From assembly GCF_002150765.1 (NCBI RefSeq), contig NZ_MUYM01000050.1, forward strand, positions 118,585-154,236: a stretch of DNA of 35,652 bases. Direction: 5' to 3'. Of this stretch, positions 14,112-23,333 are shown piece after piece. The stretch's first letter is position 1. Each line of letters opens with the position of its first letter. This stretch comes from Lentzea kentuckyensis (GTDB taxonomy: Bacteria; Actinomycetota; Actinomycetes; Mycobacteriales; Pseudonocardiaceae). A model generated the notes under the pieces. It was not told the DNA's origin and did no database searches. It saw nothing but the letters and a program-made list of their open reading frames with translations. The position numbers and the translations under genes were made by a program.

Positions 14112-17100
14112 GCCCACTCGTCACGCAGAGCGACGGCCTCGGCCAGTTCGGCCGGTCGTTCCCGGCGTTCCCACAGGGCGATGGCCTCGGTCAGGGCGTC
14201 GGCCGCGGCGGCTCGCGACCCGGCCCGGTGGGCGGCTTTCGCGTACTGCACGAGGGTGGCGGCGAGGTGCGGCTCGAACCGGTCGGACGACGCCTGCGCG
14301 GCTCGCCGGTACAGCTCCACCGCCTGTTCCACCTGCGGCAACGCGTCGGGAACCAGCGAGGCCAGACACGCCTGGGCGGCGGCGTAGCGGTGGATGTGGG
14401 CCCATTTGTTCTTGCGGTAGAGCTCCTCGGACCGTTCCACCGCCTCCTCCGCGGCGGCCAGCGCGATCTCGGTTCGGTGCACCTGTGCGGCACGTTCGGC
14501 GAGGTTGACGAGCGCGTCGGCCAGTTCCGGTGAGTACTCGGCGGACTGGGTGGCGGCGAGGCTGCGCAGGATCCGCACGGCCTGGAGAACGTCCTGCAGC
14601 GCGTTCGGCGCGTTGCCGGCGCGGGCCTTCTGCCGGCCCAGGTTCGCGAGCGCGGAGCCCAGGTTCGCGTTGGGCCGGGCCCACTGCCGCAGCTGCAGCT
14701 TGCGCAGGCGTGCCTCGGCGTCCTCGGCCACGGTCAGCGCCTGTGCCGGGAAGTCGAGCTCGCCCAGCAGTTCGCTCTGCAGGATCAACGCCTCGCACAG
14801 GCTCTGCGTGTGCACGCGTGGTTCGGTCAGCACGAGACGGCGGTACTCGGTCGTCGCGCGTTCGGCCGACGCCAGCGCGGTTTCCGGCAGGCCCGCGCGA
14901 GCCTGGCTGTGCGCCAGCCGCAGGAACAACGGCGCGTCGCGGCCGGGACCTCCGCCCGGTTCCTCCATCCTGCGGTCCACCAGTTCGCGCTCCAGCTCCG
15001 CGATCGCGGGCGCGAGGCGGACGTCCGGGACGTCGCGCAACGCCTGGCTGATCACGTCGAGCAGGTCGGTGTCGGCCTGCCCGACGACCGACAGGATCGC
15101 CGAGGGGCCCGCCGCGGCCAGCAGTTCCGGCCGGGCCCGCACGAGCGGGTTGAGGTGGTCGGTGGCGAGCTTCGCGAACCTCGTCGCGGCGTGGCCGAGC
15201 GCGGTCAGCGCGTGCGACTCGGCCTTCGCGACATCGGGGTCCTCGGCCGGAAACGTGGCCGCCGCGATCGAGCTCACGAGGCCCAGTGCCCAGCCTGGGT
15301 CGACGCCGAGGTCCGCGTCGCGGTCGACCAGCACGCCCGCGAGCAGGTGGTCCGCGAGCTGGCAGCGGCCGAGCGGGTCGAGCGCGTCCTGGTCGAGCGG
15401 GTAGAGGCGTTCGTACGCGGCGAGCAACGGCCGCCAGTCGTCCTCGGACTCGATCAGTCCGAAGTGGAGGCTCAGCTCCCTGGCCACGCCGACGTGCAAC
15501 GGCCGCAGCAGCGTGGCGAGCAGGACGAGCGCGGCGAGCCGGGTGGCGTGCGCGGACTCGCGTTCCTCGCGGTAGCGATGTTCGTGCCGCAGCACGGCTT
15601 TCGCGGCGCTGGTCTGGCCGGCCGGTCCCTTCATCAGGTCCAGTGCGGCCGCGACCGCGCTGAGTTCCACGTCCTCTGGCCGGCCGCGGTCGCGCGGGCG
15701 CAACGACGACAGGTCCTCGCCCGCCGCGTCCGCCACGACGTCGACGATCGCCGCGAACAGGTCGGCCGAGCTGCGATGAGGCTGTTCCGGCAACAGCTTC
15801 TGCACGCCGAGGTCCACTCCGGACCCTTCGAACGAGCGGGTGATCGCGTTCCACCAGTGCCCAGCGTCGGGTGAGAGCAGCAGCACGCGGGTCGGCGTCT
15901 CGTCGTCCAGCAACGCGCTCAGCATGCCCAGCAGGTGCTGTGGGTGCCACGAGTCCGCACGGTCCACCACGAGCAGGACACCGCTGCTGCCCGGCCGCGG
16001 CTTGTCCGCGCGCAACCACTGCGCCGCCGCCGGGTCCTGCCGGCCGCGGTAGACGTGCCAGCCGTGCTGCTCGCTCTCCGCGGCGATCTGGGTGGCCAGC
16101 CGGATCCGGTGCTCCTCGGTCCACCCGTGCAGCAGCCGGATCGCCGAGCGGGTGCCCTGCGCGAGCCACTTGTGCAGCCTGGTCAGCGCGTTCGGGTCGA
16201 CCGGGATGGTGTCCAGCACCTTCATCAGCAACGCCACGGGCTGCCCCTGCCGCGCCCGGCCGCCGGTCTCGAACCGCACCGGCTGCAACCAGAACCGGGC
16301 CGGCTCACCCTGTGCGCCCTCCATCTGGGCACCCTCGACCTGCACGAGCACCGGAGACGCGTGCACCGCGCCACCGATCGCCTCGGGGATCTCGAACACC
16401 CGCCCGTCGAGCGTGCGCAGCCGGACCCCGCCGGGGCGTTCCGGGCGGTAGTACCTGATCTTGCGCAACGACAGCCAGCGCGACTGCTCGCTGCCGTTGT
16501 CGACCAGTTCCACCAGTGGCGGCACGTGGTGCGGCAGCTTGATCGTGATGCCGCCCTCGACGCCCTCGCCGAGCACCAGCACGCCGTCGTCCCAGCGCAC
16601 CCCGATGACGCGGCGCATGGCCGTGTCGGCGCCGTCGTGCGCGACCGGGATGAGGATCTCCTCGATGACCTTGCGGTCCATCCCCTTCGGCTCGGCCGAG
16701 ATGTCGTCGGACCGCATCTTCCGCGCGTTCAGCACGAGGTGCCAGCCGTCGTTGCTGTGCAACACCTTCGCGGGCAGCCGCGACATCGCGTCGATCACCC
16801 AGCCCGCCACGCCGTCGCGCAGTTCGACCGCCATCGCCTTGGAGGCGCTGCGCAGCAACGTCCGCGCCTTCCGCAGCCCCGGCTCGCCGCCGGTGCAGGC
16901 GAGCCAGGTGACCTGTTCCTCCAGCGCCAGCGCGGGGGAGAGGTTGACGTGCACGCGTTCGACGGCCGCCCACAACGCGGCGCGCGCCGGTTCGTCGAAC
17001 AGGTCGAGCCGGGCGCGCAACGGTTCGAGCAGATCCGCCCGCAGCGCCACGACCTGCCGTTGCCGGGCCCCGACCCACTCGCTGAACCAGAAGTCGGACT

Positions 17101-17254
17101 CCGCGCCGACGTCGAGCTGCGGCAGCACGGCCAGCCTGACCTCGCGGACCAGCTCCGCCTCGATCCGGGTCGCGGTGCTCAGCGCGACGGCGAGCAGCAC
17201 GTCCGGCCGCAGCCGCTCGCGGGAGAGTTCGGCCCGCAGCCGTTCGCGGATCAC
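14108..17254 (-). CDS. Large TPR protein with degenerate P-loop NTPase-like domain
   Basis: This 1048-residue cytosolic protein has three parts. Residues 1 to about 350 resemble actinobacterial SAV_2336-type/vWA-MoxR-associated proteins (for example VLPQLDVGAESDFWFSEW). A STAND-like core follows: LLHGWTEEHRIRLATQIA near 373-390 occupies the P-loop place but lacks the GxxGxGK(S/T) residues, while the Walker B-like LLVVDRADSW near 426 is kept. From about residue 700 the chain is helical TPR-like. I infer a scaffold or sensor rather than an active ATPase. The GTG start overlaps the preceding gene (GTGA), which also fixes the start of this protein. It is probably the third member of a MoxR / vWA-like / associated-protein triad. 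Confidence 0.75.
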   Translation of the reverse strand: MIRERLRAELSRERLRPDVLLAVALSTATRIEAELVREVRLAVLPQLDVGAESDFWFSEWVGARQRQVVALRADLLEPLRARLDLFDEPARAALWAAVERVHVNLSPALALEEQVTWLACTGGEPGLRKARTLLRSASKAMAVELRDGVAGWVIDAMSRLPAKVLHSNDGWHLVLNARKMRSDDISAEPKGMDRKVIEEILIPVAHDGADTAMRRVIGVRWDDGVLVLGEGVEGGITIKLPHHVPPLVELVDNGSEQSRWLSLRKIRYYRPERPGGVRLRTLDGRVFEIPEAIGGAVHASPVLVQVEGAQMEGAQGEPARFWLQPVRFETGGRARQGQPVALLMKVLDTIPVDPNALTRLHKWLAQGTRSAIRLLHGWTEEHRIRLATQIAAESEQHGWHVYRGRQDPAAAQWLRADKPRPGSSGVLLVVDRADSWHPQHLLGMLSALLDDETPTRVLLLSPDAGHWWNAITRSFEGSGVDLGVQKLLPEQPHRSSADLFAAIVDVVADAAGEDLSSLRPRDRGRPEDVELSAVAAALDLMKGPAGQTSAAKAVLRHEHRYREERESAHATRLAALVLLATLLRPLHVGVARELSLHFGLIESEDDWRPLLAAYERLYPLDQDALDPLGRCQLADHLLAGVLVDRDADLGVDPGWALGLVSSIAAATFPAEDPDVAKAESHALTALGHAATRFAKLATDHLNPLVRARPELLAAAGPSAILSVVGQADTDLLDVISQALRDVPDVRLAPAIAELERELVDRRMEEPGGGPGRDAPLFLRLAHSQARAGLPETALASAERATTEYRRLVLTEPRVHTQSLCEALILQSELLGELDFPAQALTVAEDAEARLRKLQLRQWARPNANLGSALANLGRQKARAGNAPNALQDVLQAVRILRSLAATQSAEYSPELADALVNLAERAAQVHRTEIALAAAEEAVERSEELYRKNKWAHIHRYAAAQACLASLVPDALPQVEQAVELYRRAAQASSDRFEPHLAATLVQYAKAAHRAGSRAAAADALTEAIALWERRERPAELAEAVALRDEWA

Positions 17255-18222
17255 GACGCCTTCCCCAGCGCCGCCCGCACCGCCCCGACGGTGGTCACCC
17301 GGTCCCAGCAGACCACCGGCATCAGCGAGGTCAGCCAGCCGGGCCACCGGTCGCGCGGGAACGGCACCAGGGCCGCCACCCGGCACTCCCGCTGCCGCAG
17401 CCGGCCCACGTAGTTCTCCCACGCGTTGCGTTCCACCCGGCCCCAGCGGATGCCGAACCCGGCGAGCACGAGCACCGCGCGTCCCGGTTCCGGATCGAGG
17501 TGCCCGCGGCGCATCCGGCGCGGCGAGCCGTCCAGCACGCTCACCCCGGTCAGCGTCTCGCCGACGACACCGCGGATCGCGTCGAGGAGCGTCTGCTGGT
17601 CCCGCCAGAACAACGACATGCCCTCGGACTGGTCGACCAGCACGTGCGCGCCGAACCGCAGCGTCGGCCGGGGCAGCCGTGGCAGTTCACGCACCGCGCG
17701 GCCCGTCGCCGTCTGCTCGACCAGCGCGGCCACGTCGATCTCGTCGTCCGGCACGTGCCGCGACAGCAGCGCCTGCACGACGGCCGGCATGGTCGCGCGC
17801 CGCAGCAACGGTTCGTGCGGCGGGTCCGCCACCAGCTGCTCCGGGGTGATGCGGGGCAGATCGGGCACGGCGTCGGTGGCCCACGGCTGCTCGGGCACCT
17901 CGACCCACGACCGGCGCAGCCCCGCCATCGGGTCCTGCTCCCGTTCCTCGGCCTCACCGGTCGCCCTGCTCCGGCGGACCACGCGCTCGGTGGCGGCGGG
18001 AGCCTGCTCCTGCCACGCCGGCACGGCCGCCTCGGTCGCGTGCAGCCGATCCGGAGGGAGAACGGACGCCGGCTCCTCGTCCGCCGCCAGGTGGTGCTGC
18101 CCGAGGTCGACCCCGAGCAGGCGCGCGATCCTGCGCACCAGCTCGGGATCCGGGGTGGTGCCCGGCGGGGTCTCGGCGGCGACCGCGCGCACCACGTCCC
18201 CGAGCCACGTCGCGGGCGTCAC
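17251..18222 (-). CDS. Cytosolic vWA-like (SAV_2336-related) protein
   Basis: This is a 323-residue protein with no signal peptide or membrane segment. The N-terminal ~180 residues are polar and weakly conserved-looking. From about residue 185 there is a compact domain beginning FGAHVLVDQSEGMSLFW, whose DxSxG(M)S resembles the DxSxS metal site (MIDAS) of vWA domains. It continues with GHLDPEPGRAVLVLAGFGIR and WPGWLTSLMPVVCWD. MoxR ATPases usually act with vWA partners, and this gene directly follows a MoxR gene, with GTGA overlaps at both ends. I infer a vWA-type adaptor for the ATPase; assignment to vWA is by motif only. Confidence 0.65.
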   Translation of the reverse strand: MTPATWLGDVVRAVAAETPPGTTPDPELVRRIARLLGVDLGQHHLAADEEPASVLPPDRLHATEAAVPAWQEQAPAATERVVRRSRATGEAEEREQDPMAGLRRSWVEVPEQPWATDAVPDLPRITPEQLVADPPHEPLLRRATMPAVVQALLSRHVPDDEIDVAALVEQTATGRAVRELPRLPRPTLRFGAHVLVDQSEGMSLFWRDQQTLLDAIRGVVGETLTGVSVLDGSPRRMRRGHLDPEPGRAVLVLAGFGIRWGRVERNAWENYVGRLRQRECRVAALVPFPRDRWPGWLTSLMPVVCWDRVTTVGAVRAALGKAS

Positions 18223-19130
18223 GACGACCACTGTGCCGAGTCGCTCCCGGTCTCCTTGTTGAAGATCATCTTGAGGACGGGCTTCAGCTCCGCGTGCCCA
18301 CCCGAGGTGATCCCGATGCCCAGGCACGCCCGGATGGCGTCGATGAACTCGGCGGTGCTCGGCCGCCGGCGCCGGTCCGTGTCGGCCTTCGCCCGCGCCT
18401 TCTCCAGCGCCTTGATCAGGTCGTCCAGCGGGTAGTCGACCTCGGTGCCGACGTGCAGCTCGGCGATCTTGCGCAGGTCCTCCTCGTCGTGCTCGCGCAC
18501 CTGGTGCACCACGCACCGCCGGACGAACGCGGGCGGCAGCTCCCGTTCCTGGTTGGAGGTGATGATGATCAGACACGGCGGGTCGGACTTCTCCTGCACG
18601 TCCTTCGCGTCGCGGAGGTCCGTGATGGTGAAGTATCGGCCCGCCAACGGGACCAGCAGGCTGTTCGGCACGTCCGGGTCGGCCTTGTCGATCTCGTCGA
18701 TCAGCACGACGGCGCTGCGGTCGCGCCGCTTCTCCACCGAGTTCCAGTCGTGATAAGGCTCGGTCGACTTGGACAGGCCCAACGCGTCCGCGCGGTCGAA
18801 GGCCCACCACAGCACGCCCGGCGTGACGTAGTCGTCGTCCCGCAGGCCTTCCCGGCGCACCTGGGCGTCACCGAGCCTGCGGACGCTGTCGAACGACCAC
18901 AGCAGATCCCGCGCCGTGGTGCGGGCGGTGACGACGTGCTCGTAGTAGCGCAGGTCGTAGTCGAACGCGATGTTCTTGGCCAGAGTCGACTTCCCCGAAC
19001 CCGGAGCGCCGAACAGCAGCAGCGGCCGGTTCGTCGCGCGCGCCACCCGCACGGCGAGGCTCAGGTCCTCCGAGCGGACGTACTTGCGGCCGTGCTCGGC
19101 GATCTGGTTCGCCCCGGTCCCGATGCTCAT
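18219..19130 (-). CDS. MoxR-type AAA+ ATPase
   Basis: This is a 303-residue AAA+ ATPase. Walker A is GAPGSGKS at residues 41-48; Walker B is VVLIDEIDKAD near 140; sensor-1 is the IIITSNQERELPPAF segment, and the arginine-finger region FVRRCVVH follows. The small C-terminal helical lid ends at about residue 290. MoxR ATPases act as remodelling chaperones with vWA-domain partners. The ATG overlaps the TIR gene stop (ATGA) and the stop overlaps the vWA-like gene (GTGA), so the TIR, MoxR and vWA-like proteins are very likely made together. In published surveys of predicted conflict systems, MoxR-vWA pairs are thought to switch effectors on or off; that role is inference here. Confidence 0.88.
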   Translation of the reverse strand: MSIGTGANQIAEHGRKYVRSEDLSLAVRVARATNRPLLLFGAPGSGKSTLAKNIAFDYDLRYYEHVVTARTTARDLLWSFDSVRRLGDAQVRREGLRDDDYVTPGVLWWAFDRADALGLSKSTEPYHDWNSVEKRRDRSAVVLIDEIDKADPDVPNSLLVPLAGRYFTITDLRDAKDVQEKSDPPCLIIITSNQERELPPAFVRRCVVHQVREHDEEDLRKIAELHVGTEVDYPLDDLIKALEKARAKADTDRRRRPSTAEFIDAIRACLGIGITSGGHAELKPVLKMIFNKETGSDSAQWSS

Positions 19131-20353
19131 GACGCCTGCCTTCTCACCCCGAGGTGCTTGCGGATGCGGTCCATCGCGAGCTTCGCCGAGTGCTCGTCCT
19201 GTTGTGCCACCACGGTGTGGCAGTAGTTCTCGCCTAGGTGCTTGGCGAAGTCGTCCGGGGTGAGGTCGGTGTCCGGCCCGATCACCAGCACCACCATGAC
19301 GTCCGGCCACGCGTCCTGGGCGGCGAGCACGCCGTTCAGCCGCGAACCGCGCCGCGAGCCCTCCTGGAGAACGAGGTAGTTGTCCGTCCAGTTGGGCCAC
19401 TCGTACTGCTTGAGCAGCAACGGTTTTATCTCCGCGGGATCACCGACCGGCACGTCCCCGCACGTCTGCACGTCGACGGTCACCTCGTCCCAGTGCGTCG
19501 CCCGGCGGACGAGCTGCTCACCCGTCGCCACGCCGATGCTGGTGCCCAGCACGCAGACGTGCCGGCGGTTCTGCGGTGCGTCGGGGTGCTCCTCGACCGC
19601 CCTGTTCGCCACCTCGAAGTCGATCCAGCTCGACGCCAGCATGTCGGTGAACATCTCGCGCCCGTCATCGCTCACCTTGGTGAGGAAGTGGTGCTTGGAG
19701 TCGATGATCAGATCCGTGACGTTCCTGTCCAGTTTGGACCGGAGGATGCGGAAGGAGAGCTCCTCCCTGGGCAGCAGTGGTGGCGGCTTCGGCTGCTCCT
19801 TCAGCCGGCGGTACATGTTCGCGAGCTTGACCTGGTTCTCCGGCAGGTACTCGGTGAGCCGCTTCACCAACGACATCTCGCCCTCCTCGATGTCGCCGAG
19901 CACGTTGAGCCGCAACACCTCGACGAGCTTGCGCACCGCCTCGTCGACCGCGTCCGCCTCGACGATCAACGCCTGCAACGTGTCCATGAGGCGGGTGAAC
20001 TCCTTGACCCCTTCCTGTTTCACCCGTGCGGGGCGGATCCCGATGAGTATGGGAATGATCCGGTAGTTCTTCTCCCTGGGCTGGTCCAGCATCTGCCGGG
20101 TCTCGCGGCGCACCCACCTGCTGCGCAGGGCGTTCTCGTCGAGCAGGACGAGGCCGAGGTGGCTGTCGTTGATCGCGTCGCGGATGCCCTCCTCCCACCG
20201 CTCGCCCTCCACGAGGAACGTCCGGTCGGCCTGGATCCGGCACGCGGCCAGCGGGAACCGGGTGATCAGCTCGTCGAGCAGCCGTGACGCGGTGCCGTCC
20301 GGCGCGGACGAGGTGCTGTGGCTGACGAAGACGTCCCACAGGTAGTCCGTCAT
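19127..20353 (-). CDS. TIR-domain protein, candidate NAD-consuming effector
   Basis: This is a 408-residue cytosolic protein. Residues 1 to about 150 are a TIR domain: strand WDVFVSHSTSSAPDG (BB-loop side), GERWEEGIRDAINDSHLGLV, and DENALRSRWVRRET with the likely catalytic glutamate E84 in the SRWVxxE context. Bacterial TIR domains commonly cleave NAD+. Residues about 150-408 are not recognised: mixed alpha/beta with a predicted core ending VMVVLVIGPDTDLTPDDFAK. This part could be a sensor or a partner-binding domain. It overlaps the SLATT gene stop (ATGA) and the MoxR start (ATGA). Activity on NAD+ is inferred from the family and the retained glutamate only. Confidence 0.82.
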   Translation of the reverse strand: MTDYLWDVFVSHSTSSAPDGTASRLLDELITRFPLAACRIQADRTFLVEGERWEEGIRDAINDSHLGLVLLDENALRSRWVRRETRQMLDQPREKNYRIIPILIGIRPARVKQEGVKEFTRLMDTLQALIVEADAVDEAVRKLVEVLRLNVLGDIEEGEMSLVKRLTEYLPENQVKLANMYRRLKEQPKPPPLLPREELSFRILRSKLDRNVTDLIIDSKHHFLTKVSDDGREMFTDMLASSWIDFEVANRAVEEHPDAPQNRRHVCVLGTSIGVATGEQLVRRATHWDEVTVDVQTCGDVPVGDPAEIKPLLLKQYEWPNWTDNYLVLQEGSRRGSRLNGVLAAQDAWPDVMVVLVIGPDTDLTPDDFAKHLGENYCHTVVAQQDEHSAKLAMDRIRKHLGVRRQAS

Positions 20354-22254
20354 GGCTGCTCCTTTCCCGCCAGCGGCGTGAGGTGTGCGTGCCAGTCGTC
20401 GTTCTGCTCGACCAGCACGCGTTCGCAGTCCGCGACGAACGCGTCACGTGCTGCGGGATCCGGGTCGTCCGGCAGGTTCTCGAGCAACCGCCGCAACTCC
20501 TTCACCGTCTTGCGATAGCGGGCGCACAGCCGTTGGTAGCCGATCTGCGTGATGTGCGCGGCGACGATGCCCGCGATCGCGGTGCACACGCCGGCCCACA
20601 CCGCGATGTCCTGGCCCCACAGCGGTGCCAGCAGCGACAGCATTGCCGCCATGAACCCGAACCCGACCTCGACGACCTTCGCGATCTCCAGCCCGGTCTC
20701 GTATCTGTCCGCTTTGGACTGGTGGTAGTCGATCTGCCCGGTGACGCGGACCTGGAGGTAGCTCTCCATGTCGTGGATCCGCGGTTTCTCCTGGTGCCGG
20801 ACCGGCCCGCTGACGCCCTCGTGGGTGACGAGCAGTTTCTTCAGCCGCTGGGCGGCTTTCGGCGTGCGGTACCGGCCGGCGCCGACGAGGTACGTGCACA
20901 GTTCGGAGGTGATCTCCTCGGACGCGCGGCGCGCGTCCGCCCAGCGCTGCCGTTCCCTCGGCTCCTTCGAGGTGCGTAGCCAGGTGCCGATCGACACCAC
21001 CGCCGCCGTGGTCACGCCCACGACGATCATCCAGGCCTGGTCGACCGGTGCGAGCTGGGAGGCCAGCACCGCCCCGATCGCGCCCATGATCAGCGCGACC
21101 AGCCCGAGCAGCCGGTAGAGGAGGACCTTCGTCTTGGCCTTGTCCGCGCTCTCGGACCACTGCAACTGCCGGTGCCACACGTCTTCGACCAGCTTCACGT
21201 CGATCTCCGGCCGGGCGGGCGCTGCGGGTGCCGTGACGCCGGCGGGTTCGTACACGTGCACTTCAGCGCGCGACCGGCGGCCGAGCGCGGTGTCGACGGC
21301 GGCGCGGTCGAAGGGGGTCAGGTGCTCGGCGAGGTAGTTGGCGCGCGTCACGTGCACCTCCGGATCGGCGATCGCCGCCAATGCGCTTTCGCGCAGTTCG
21401 GTCCTGTCCGTGGTCCGGACGAGTTCGGCGAGCCGGAGAAGCCCGTCCAGCACCGGTCCTTTGTCGCGCACGACGCGGTGCCACTGGTCCTCGACGACGG
21501 GTGGCGGCGGGACAGGGGCGATCACCGACTGGATGACGACCGTCGGCGGCTCGTCCGGCACGGGCCGGGCGCTCTCCGGCGGCTGACTCGGGCCGGCGAC
21601 GTTCATCCGCTTCCGGCCGGCCCCCTCCACGTAGGCGTTGGCGGGAGGTTCGGAGACGAAGACGAGCCGCGGCAGGTTGTCCCGCGGGACGTCGTTCTTC
21701 TCGTAGGTGGAGAACGTCCAAATCTCGTTCGGCAAGGCCTCGCGGACGCGCCACACGATCGGCAGCCGCGACTCGTCGGGGACGCCGATGATGGTGAACG
21801 AGCAGTTCTGAGACGAATACACCTCGTCCAGCACTTTCCGTACCGTTTCTTCGTCCACTTCGGACTGCGGCGGCGTGCCGGGGAAGTCGCCCGGCCACAA
21901 CGCGTCCATCTGCTCGCTGTCCGGGTGCTCGCCCTGCCATCCGTTCCAGCCCGTGAGCCGTGGCACGAGCCGCTCGATCGTGGCGCTGTCGCCGATGATC
22001 GCATGTGCCACGCCCCGGCCCGCGTCGCTGGGCAGGGCGAACCGCCGCAGCACCGCCGCGGTGTCGTCACCGAAGTCCAGGTGGTTGAACGCGACGGCGG
22101 GTGGCGGGTGCTCCGGCCCGCTCAGCAACCGCGCGTGCTCGCGCAGCCGGTGGTGCCACGTAGAGCGGGCGGTCGCGCTCGCGATCGACGACGCGACCAG
22201 CTGCATGCCGTTGGAGGTGAACCCGATGACCAGCTGGTCGACCCGTTCACTCAT
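20350..22254 (-). CDS. SLATT/DUF4231-like membrane protein with unknown N-terminal domain
   Basis: This 634-residue protein has an unrecognised soluble N-terminal half (residues 1 to about 370), with a Pro-rich linker near 225-260. The C-terminal ~260 residues contain two hydrophobic pairs: about 395-450 (LLYRLLGLVALIMGAIGAVL and the following segment) and about 540-590 (VGFGFMAAMLSLLAP and following). Helical segments around them (WHRQLQWSESADKAKTK, RYETGLEIAKVVE) resemble SLATT/DUF4231 domains, predicted pore-forming effectors that accompany nucleotide-signalling and TIR systems. Two SLATT-like pairs in one chain would be unusual. The N-terminal half may be a GTPase-associated domain, given the next gene upstream, but I cannot confirm this. 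It overlaps both neighbours by ATGA. Confidence 0.6.
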   Translation of the reverse strand: MSERVDQLVIGFTSNGMQLVASSIASATARSTWHHRLREHARLLSGPEHPPPAVAFNHLDFGDDTAAVLRRFALPSDAGRGVAHAIIGDSATIERLVPRLTGWNGWQGEHPDSEQMDALWPGDFPGTPPQSEVDEETVRKVLDEVYSSQNCSFTIIGVPDESRLPIVWRVREALPNEIWTFSTYEKNDVPRDNLPRLVFVSEPPANAYVEGAGRKRMNVAGPSQPPESARPVPDEPPTVVIQSVIAPVPPPPVVEDQWHRVVRDKGPVLDGLLRLAELVRTTDRTELRESALAAIADPEVHVTRANYLAEHLTPFDRAAVDTALGRRSRAEVHVYEPAGVTAPAAPARPEIDVKLVEDVWHRQLQWSESADKAKTKVLLYRLLGLVALIMGAIGAVLASQLAPVDQAWMIVVGVTTAAVVSIGTWLRTSKEPRERQRWADARRASEEITSELCTYLVGAGRYRTPKAAQRLKKLLVTHEGVSGPVRHQEKPRIHDMESYLQVRVTGQIDYHQSKADRYETGLEIAKVVEVGFGFMAAMLSLLAPLWGQDIAVWAGVCTAIAGIVAAHITQIGYQRLCARYRKTVKELRRLLENLPDDPDPAARDAFVADCERVLVEQNDDWHAHLTPLAGKEQP

Positions 22255-23333
22255 CTGCCCACCTCCGCCGCGCCGGGCTGCTGGACCAGCCCGATCATCG
22301 CGAGGAGCGCGAGGAGCGGTTGCAACACGCGAGCCGGGTGAACACCTCGCGGGTACACGCCGTTCTCGTCCACCGACGAACCGGTGGCGGACACGACGTG
22401 CAGGGTGCCCCGGCTGAAGGTGTCGAACACCTGCAGCATCGCCTGCGCGCCGTGCCGGTCGAGGAAGGCGTAGACGTCCCGGCTCTCGTCGCGGAACAGG
22501 CCGGCGTCCAGCGGCGCGCGGCTGTCGTCGCGCCGCAGCCAGTGGTCGACCGGGTGCTCGTAGCGGACCTCGTCGGCCTTGGTCAGCACCACGGCGATCG
22601 GCAGGTCCTTGAAGCCGGGACGTTCCTGGATTCGCGCCAGGGCACTGTTGAGCGCGTCGTTGGGCAGGTTGGCGGGCAGTCCGAACAGCGCCGGGATCGC
22701 GGACACGGGTTCGTCGACGAACATGAACGCGGTGGCGGCCAGCACGAACTGCCCGCCCAGGTCCTTCTGGCCGGGGTCGACGAAGTCCTCACCTGCGACG
22801 TCGAAGAACACCACCGGCCGGGCCCTGTCGTCGGGCGTGCGCACGAGCAGGTAGGTGGTGAAGTCCTGCTTGAGGTCCTCGGTGGCCTCCAGCTTCTTCC
22901 TGCCCTGCATGAGCGCGTTGACCTGGCTGCGGAAGCCGGCGTGGCGCAGCTCGTCCGCGGGTTCGAAGACGAGCCCGTGGTGGCGCAGGCCGCCGCCCTG
23001 CGTCGCGGCGTGGATCATCGTGGCCAGCAGGTGGGTCTTGCCGGCCCTGCTCGACCCGACGAGGCCGATGATGATCGGCTCGCCGTGGTCGCGGTAGGTG
23101 ATCGGCAGGAAGTGCTCCTGGTGCTCCCGGCCGGGGTTCGGGCACTTGACGTAGCAGCGCCGGCGCCGGTCCTTGCGCAGGACCGGGTTGTTGAGGTGCG
23201 CGAGGTCGACCTTCACCCACCGTGCGCCGACGTTCTGGTCGGTTTCCGGCCGGTACAGCTCGTCCTCCCGCCACGGGAAGAACCCGAGACAGATCGGGCA
23301 CAGCACGCGCTGGGGTTCCGGGGGAGCGGTCAT
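22251..23333 (-). CDS. Zinc-ribbon GTPase (double-GTPase/TRAFAC-like)
   Basis: This is a 360-residue protein. An N-terminal zinc-ribbon-like region has CPIC (near residue 11) and CYVKC (near 62). The GTPase core follows: P-loop GLVGSSRAGKTH near 87-98, FFDVAGEDF near 176 in the place of the DxxG switch, and VVLTKADE near 245 as the NKxD-like base motif. This matches actinobacterial double-GTPase-2 type proteins, which are found with vWA, TIR and GTPase-associated proteins in predicted conflict modules. I chose the ATG at 23333, which forms TGATG with the pseudokinase stop; GTG at 23345 or 23336 is possible. The downstream SLATT-like gene overlaps by ATGA. Function as the molecular switch of the system is inference. 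Confidence 0.8.
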   Translation of the reverse strand: MTAPPEPQRVLCPICLGFFPWREDELYRPETDQNVGARWVKVDLAHLNNPVLRKDRRRRCYVKCPNPGREHQEHFLPITYRDHGEPIIIGLVGSSRAGKTHLLATMIHAATQGGGLRHHGLVFEPADELRHAGFRSQVNALMQGRKKLEATEDLKQDFTTYLLVRTPDDRARPVVFFDVAGEDFVDPGQKDLGGQFVLAATAFMFVDEPVSAIPALFGLPANLPNDALNSALARIQERPGFKDLPIAVVLTKADEVRYEHPVDHWLRRDDSRAPLDAGLFRDESRDVYAFLDRHGAQAMLQVFDTFSRGTLHVVSATGSSVDENGVYPRGVHPARVLQPLLALLAMIGLVQQPGAAEVGR

